Positions 61,105 through 64,000 of a stretch of 64,000 nucleotides of DNA are shown piece after piece; the stretch's first letter is position 1, and every line of letters begins with the position of its first letter. The notes beneath the pieces are model-generated. The model was not told the DNA's origin, made no database searches, and saw only the letters and a list, made by a program, of their open reading frames with translations. The position numbers and the translations under genes were made by a program. The stretch comes from Paradesertivirga superstes. Its GTDB lineage: Bacteria; Bacteroidota; Bacteroidia; Sphingobacteriales; Sphingobacteriaceae. The stretch spans positions 310,001 to 374,000 of the forward strand of contig NZ_JBBJCN010000001.1 of the NCBI RefSeq assembly GCF_037622515.1. Reading direction: 5' to 3'.

Positions 61105-61778
61105 GGCTTTTTAATTTTATAACCTACTCCCCTGACTGTTTCAAGCCAGTCTACAGAGCCATAAGCACCTAATTTTTTCCGAATATTTTTTATATGAACA
61201 TCGATGTAGTTAGAATCATAATCATCATCCACAAAACTACCCCAAATATGTTCGCTAAGCTGCAAACGGGTTAGAACCCGATTTTTATGAAGCAGCAAAT
61301 AACTTAGTAAATCGTACTCTTTCCGGGTGAGCTCAATTTCATTTTCCGAATGGCTTACAATTCTCTTTTGAATATCCACATTAAATTCGCCCAAAGGCAG
61401 AAGCTGACTGTTTATCCCTGATTTTCTACGGGAAATTGCCTGCATTCTGGATTGAAGTTCAAGTAAAGAAAAGGGCTTTGGTAAATAGTCATCTGCACCC
61501 AAATCCAAGCCTTTAATACGATCTTCGATATTTCCTCTTGCTGTAAGAATGATATAAGCAGCTTCCGGGTTGAACTTCTTTGCCTGCTCTAACAAAACCA
61601 GGCCATCCATATCAGGAAGGCCTAAATCAAGTAAAATAAAATCGTAAAGATTGCACTCGATTTTTTCAAGCCCCTTGCTCGCTGTGTGCGCCAGATCACA
61701 TATGTAAAATGCTTTTTTCAGAAAGGCTTCAACTTCATAAGCCAGTGTTTTTTCATCTTCAACTAAAAGTACTTTCAC
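61101..61778 (-). CDS. OmpR-family response regulator
   Basis: The 225-residue protein starts with GTG at 61776-61778. The receiver has VLLVEDEKTLAYEVEAFLKK, the acceptor Asp in FILLDLGLPDMDG, and ILTARG and LPKPF. The winged helix has LTRKEYDLLSYLLLHKNRVL, YDSNYIDVHIKNIRKKLG and TVRGVGYKI. It is coupled to the kinase downstream and preceded by an outer-membrane protein gene 7 bp away. It probably controls this envelope operon, and differs from the PhoB-type regulator at 34 kb. Confidence 0.95.
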   Translation of the reverse strand: MKVLLVEDEKTLAYEVEAFLKKAFYICDLAHTASKGLEKIECNLYDFILLDLGLPDMDGLVLLEQAKKFNPEAAYIILTARGNIEDRIKGLDLGADDYLPKPFSLLELQSRMQAISRRKSGINSQLLPLGEFNVDIQKRIVSHSENEIELTRKEYDLLSYLLLHKNRVLTRLQLSEHIWGSFVDDDYDSNYIDVHIKNIRKKLGAYGSVDWLETVRGVGYKIKKP

Positions 61779-61785
61779 AGAGTGA

Positions 61786-62658
61786 TTAAAAAATATAGTA
61801 AAAACCTAAATATAAGAAAGAGCGTGGTTTTTGTGAAGCACCATCTATTTTATTGCTGAGTATTGAACCCTGGTAAGTTGCCTCAACAGCATAATTTGCC
61901 CGGTTATAGGCAAGAGGCAATTTTAAGTTATACGAAAGCAAATCGAAGCTGCTTGATTCTATTTCTCTGTATTCTGGGGATCTGTTATGCCTTCGGGGGA
62001 AATTAATTATTTTGTTAAGTCCGCCTGAACCTCCATTGTTTTGTGGAATTTCCTCTGTAGTAGTGATCCGCTGAGTGCCGCCTACAACCTGAATCGCTGG
62101 TTCTAAACTGATATAATCTTTTGAACTAATACTGCCCAAATCAATTAATTTTGATGCGCTAAAAGTCATAAACAATGCACTCTGATCTCCAATAGCGTAA
62201 TCTGCATTAATTCCGGTATTTAACCATTGCCAGTCGTAATTTACTGAGCCAGAAGCCATATTTAAATTGGTGGATTGCAGAAATAAAGAACTATCCGGAA
62301 AAAAAGATCTGGAAAAACTTAAGCTGCTTGTAAAATTTTTAGTGATATTAAAATCATAACCTGCTGTCAGATCCACCCCAGAAATACCTGAACCAATATT
62401 AATTAGCTTATAGGCTCCTGCGGAAAGAAAAAATCCGCTTGGGAAATTTAAGGACGCATTTGCTAATACATAAGGTAGTCTCTCATTAGTGACTTGTCCG
62501 TAATAACTTGCATCACTTGCATAAATGGTAGCAAGGCTTAATGAAGTTTTAGAAACTTCCGTACTATCGGTTTTTGAATCCGAGCTCTCTGTTTTTTGTC
62601 CAAAAGCCGTTGATATGCCTGCAAATAAAGCTAAATATAAATACAGATATTTTTTCAT
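61786..62658 (-). CDS. Outer-membrane beta-barrel-like protein
   Basis: The 290-residue protein has a signal peptide (YLYLYLALFAGISTAFG) and alternating hydrophobic strands throughout (LPYVLANASLNFPSGFFLSA, LTAGYDFNITKNFTSSLSFS). It ends in an aromatic residue (FLYLGFYYIF), as expected for an outer-membrane barrel. No named family is recognised. It starts 6 bp after the preceding small gene and precedes the two-component pair by 7 bp, so all are one operon. Confidence 0.75.
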   Translation of the reverse strand: MKKYLYLYLALFAGISTAFGQKTESSDSKTDSTEVSKTSLSLATIYASDASYYGQVTNERLPYVLANASLNFPSGFFLSAGAYKLINIGSGISGVDLTAGYDFNITKNFTSSLSFSRSFFPDSSLFLQSTNLNMASGSVNYDWQWLNTGINADYAIGDQSALFMTFSASKLIDLGSISSKDYISLEPAIQVVGGTQRITTTEEIPQNNGGSGGLNKIINFPRRHNRSPEYREIESSSFDLLSYNLKLPLAYNRANYAVEATYQGSILSNKIDGASQKPRSFLYLGFYYIF

Positions 62659-62664
62659 ATTATA

Positions 62665-63030
62665 TTATAGTCCTATTGTTCGTAAAACCCTGCCTGGTTT
62701 ATTAATTTTAACAGGCGGTCGTTTTATTTTAACCCGATCAGTTACAACTCCCGGGCGCAATTTAGGACGAGATTTTGGAACTTCTTTAATATCAGGCTTT
62801 TTTGTTTCGACATCATCCGTTTTAGGATCTTCCTTAGCTTTCTCTTTATCGGTCTTTTTCTTTGGTTCCTGATCCTTATCGTCCTGCGTCGTTTCTACCG
62901 GAGCAGATCCTACTATATCGATTTCATCTGGAGATGAAAAATTTAAAACTATTTCATCATTAGCAGAAACAATGACAGGCATTACTCCCAGCAGAATCCC
63001 TAACCCCAATGCCCTTAAAAAGTTTCTCAT
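62665..63030 (-). CDS. Small exported lysine/proline-rich protein
   Basis: The likely start is ATG 63028-63030 (MRNFLRALG), giving 121 residues with a signal peptide (LGLGILLGVMPVIVSAND). A longer frame to 63123 lacks a sensible start. The mature part is charged and low in complexity (DDKDQEPKKKTDKEKAKEDP, then KIKRPPVKINKPGRV). It may be a periplasmic linker protein of the operon. Function unknown. Confidence 0.65.
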   Translation of the reverse strand: MRNFLRALGLGILLGVMPVIVSANDEIVLNFSSPDEIDIVGSAPVETTQDDKDQEPKKKTDKEKAKEDPKTDDVETKKPDIKEVPKSRPKLRPGVVTDRVKIKRPPVKINKPGRVLRTIGL

Positions 63031-63112
63031 TTCATTTTTTTTGTTAAAATTAAAGAAAGTTTGCCTCAAATACGAGGCAAACTTCTTTAAGCGTGTTTCG
63101 TGTTTAGCGGTA

Positions 63113-63754
63113 TTACAATCCAAGCTTTAGACCAGCTCCGACATTTGTTTTAACTCCAGTACGTCCAACTCCCACATTGGCGCCTGTTTTTGCTCCGGCT
63201 TTAACCCTGGTATTATCCTTGGCATCGGCTTTACGAGCATCTTTTCTTGCTTTGGCGTTAGCTCTTACATCTAATAAAGCATCATCATCTTTATCAAGCT
63301 TCGCATCAGCCTTTACACCATCTTTCAAATCTTTAAGCTCATCTCTTCTTGCTTCTCTGTCAGCTTTAGCTTCCGCCGAGTTTTTTCTATGCAATTCTGC
63401 CTGAGATTTTGAAGAAGCAACGCTGCTTACCTCTGCACCTTTAATATCAGCATCTGTAACTGATTTGGCAGTTGAACTGACTGTTGCACCATGATTGTCC
63501 CTTGCTTCTGTTGTTTTTGAAGCTTCACTCTTTATTTTAGCCTCAGCTGATTTATTATTTTTCCTGTATATTTCAGCCTGGGACTTTGAAGAAGCCGCAC
63601 TACTTATTTCTGCTCCTTTGATATCTGCATCGGTAGTAGATTTTGTAGTTGAACTAACTTTTGCACCATGAGCATTTTTTGAGTGATCATTTGTTTGTGC
63701 AAAAGATACGGCAGTAAACAAAAGAGCTGCTGTTGTTATTGCTATAGTTTTCAT
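63113..63754 (-). CDS. Exported alanine/lysine-rich repeat protein
   Basis: The start is placed at ATG 63752-63754 (MKTIAITTAALLFTAVSFAQ), which gives a clean signal peptide. The longer frame to 63892 is not supported. The 213-residue product contains two repeats with the pattern HGAxVSSTxKSxTDADIKGA followed by SSKSQAExxRKN. An alternating acidic/basic helix and a terminal glycine-rich part (KTGANVGVGRTGVKTNVGAG) complete it. Repeat proteins of this kind are known as stress-induced exported proteins in Bacteroidetes. No function can be assigned. Confidence 0.7.
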   Translation of the reverse strand: MKTIAITTAALLFTAVSFAQTNDHSKNAHGAKVSSTTKSTTDADIKGAEISSAASSKSQAEIYRKNNKSAEAKIKSEASKTTEARDNHGATVSSTAKSVTDADIKGAEVSSVASSKSQAELHRKNSAEAKADREARRDELKDLKDGVKADAKLDKDDDALLDVRANAKARKDARKADAKDNTRVKAGAKTGANVGVGRTGVKTNVGAGLKLGL

Positions 63755-63895
63755 ATTCGCTTTTTTTCTGTTTATGTTTAATTTCTTATACAAAGAACAC
63801 AAGTGAACATGAAGCAAAGATGAAGTTTCAGATTTATTTAAAAAAAGTTTGAAAATTGCTGCAGAGACAAGGAAATAAAAAACAATAGCCATAAA

Positions 63896-63990
63896 GACTC
63901 TAAGACACGAAGTATCTACGACTTTTCGTCGTGACCTTTTGTCTCAGTGGCAAAAAAACAAAGCCACAAAACCCAACCCCATGCACTAAA
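63896..63990. repeat. Dispersed-repeat-like sequence at the right edge
   Basis: The stretch with CTAAGACACGAAG, ACGACTTTTCGTCGT (a small hairpin) and GTCTCAGTGGCAAAAAAAC resembles the widely dispersed intergenic repeats with GACACGAAG/GTGGCAAA strings seen in many environmental bacteria. Only one copy is in the window, so the assignment is tentative. Confidence 0.3.
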
Positions 63991-64000
63991 ATTCATCCGG

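Noticed and set aside
63755..63892. 46-residue N-terminal extension of the repeat protein
   Set aside because: The ATG at 63754 gives a clean signal peptide. The extension would bury it behind an unrelated hydrophobic stretch.

Overview
The window looks like a chromosomal segment of a Bacteroidota (Bacteroidetes) bacterium, most like Sphingobacteriaceae (Pedobacter or Mucilaginibacter-like). The signs are SusC/SusD proteins, a FecR/ECF sigma pair, a type IX secretion C-terminal domain, lipoproteins with Bacteroidetes-type signal peptides, AT-rich spacers and several matches to the Bacteroidetes -7 promoter element TAnnTTTG. I found no rRNA, tRNA, CRISPR array, prophage or insertion sequence.

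Region 1 (1-31.5 kb) is dominated by organic-phosphorus and outer-membrane uptake genes. It holds a TonB-dependent receptor cut by the left edge, a TPR/HTH regulator, a frameshifted choice-of-anchor I (alkaline-phosphatase-associated) propeller protein and a Tat-exported metallophosphoesterase. Next comes an ECF sigma / FecR / SusC / SusD / DUF5689 lipoprotein unit followed by a glycerophosphodiester phosphodiesterase. After two small unknown genes there is an LpxH/PlcP-like metallophosphoesterase tail-to-tail with a glycosyltransferase, and a transglutaminase-fold protein. A TonB receptor plus beta-helix lipoprotein then faces a PhoX-like gene, which is followed by a MauG-type di-haem peroxidase.

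Region 2 (31.5-35.2 kb) has a hybrid histidine kinase and a convergent PhoB-type response regulator. Upstream of many genes in region 1, of the response regulator itself and of ppk1, I see TTAAnA-like hexamers repeated every 11 bp, usually 8-13 bp before a TAnnTTTG-like element. This is the layout expected of a PhoB/PhoP-type activator, so the working hypothesis is that much of the window is a clustered phosphate-starvation regulon.

Region 3 (35-51 kb) is mixed. It contains a cupin, a large MBG-repeat surface protein with a T9SS CHU_C tail, an S74-chaperone protein, another Tat metallophosphoesterase, an asparagine-synthetase-B-like secreted protein, and a DUF2975/XRE pair with a palindromic operator. 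It continues with asnS, a KTSC protein, a ferredoxin-type reductase, a YrdC protein, nhaA and a protein with tandem calcium-loop repeats.

Region 4 (50.7-64 kb) carries ppk1-ppx-murI on the minus strand, a lysine/alanine-rich histone-H1-like protein with a distant paralogue at 18.8 kb, a YajQ protein, a GNAT enzyme, an orphan 4-helix-bundle sensor, a fungal-type cytosine deaminase and small exported proteins. It ends with a minus-strand operon of a repeat protein, outer-membrane protein, OmpR-type regulator, sensor kinase and alpha/beta hydrolase.
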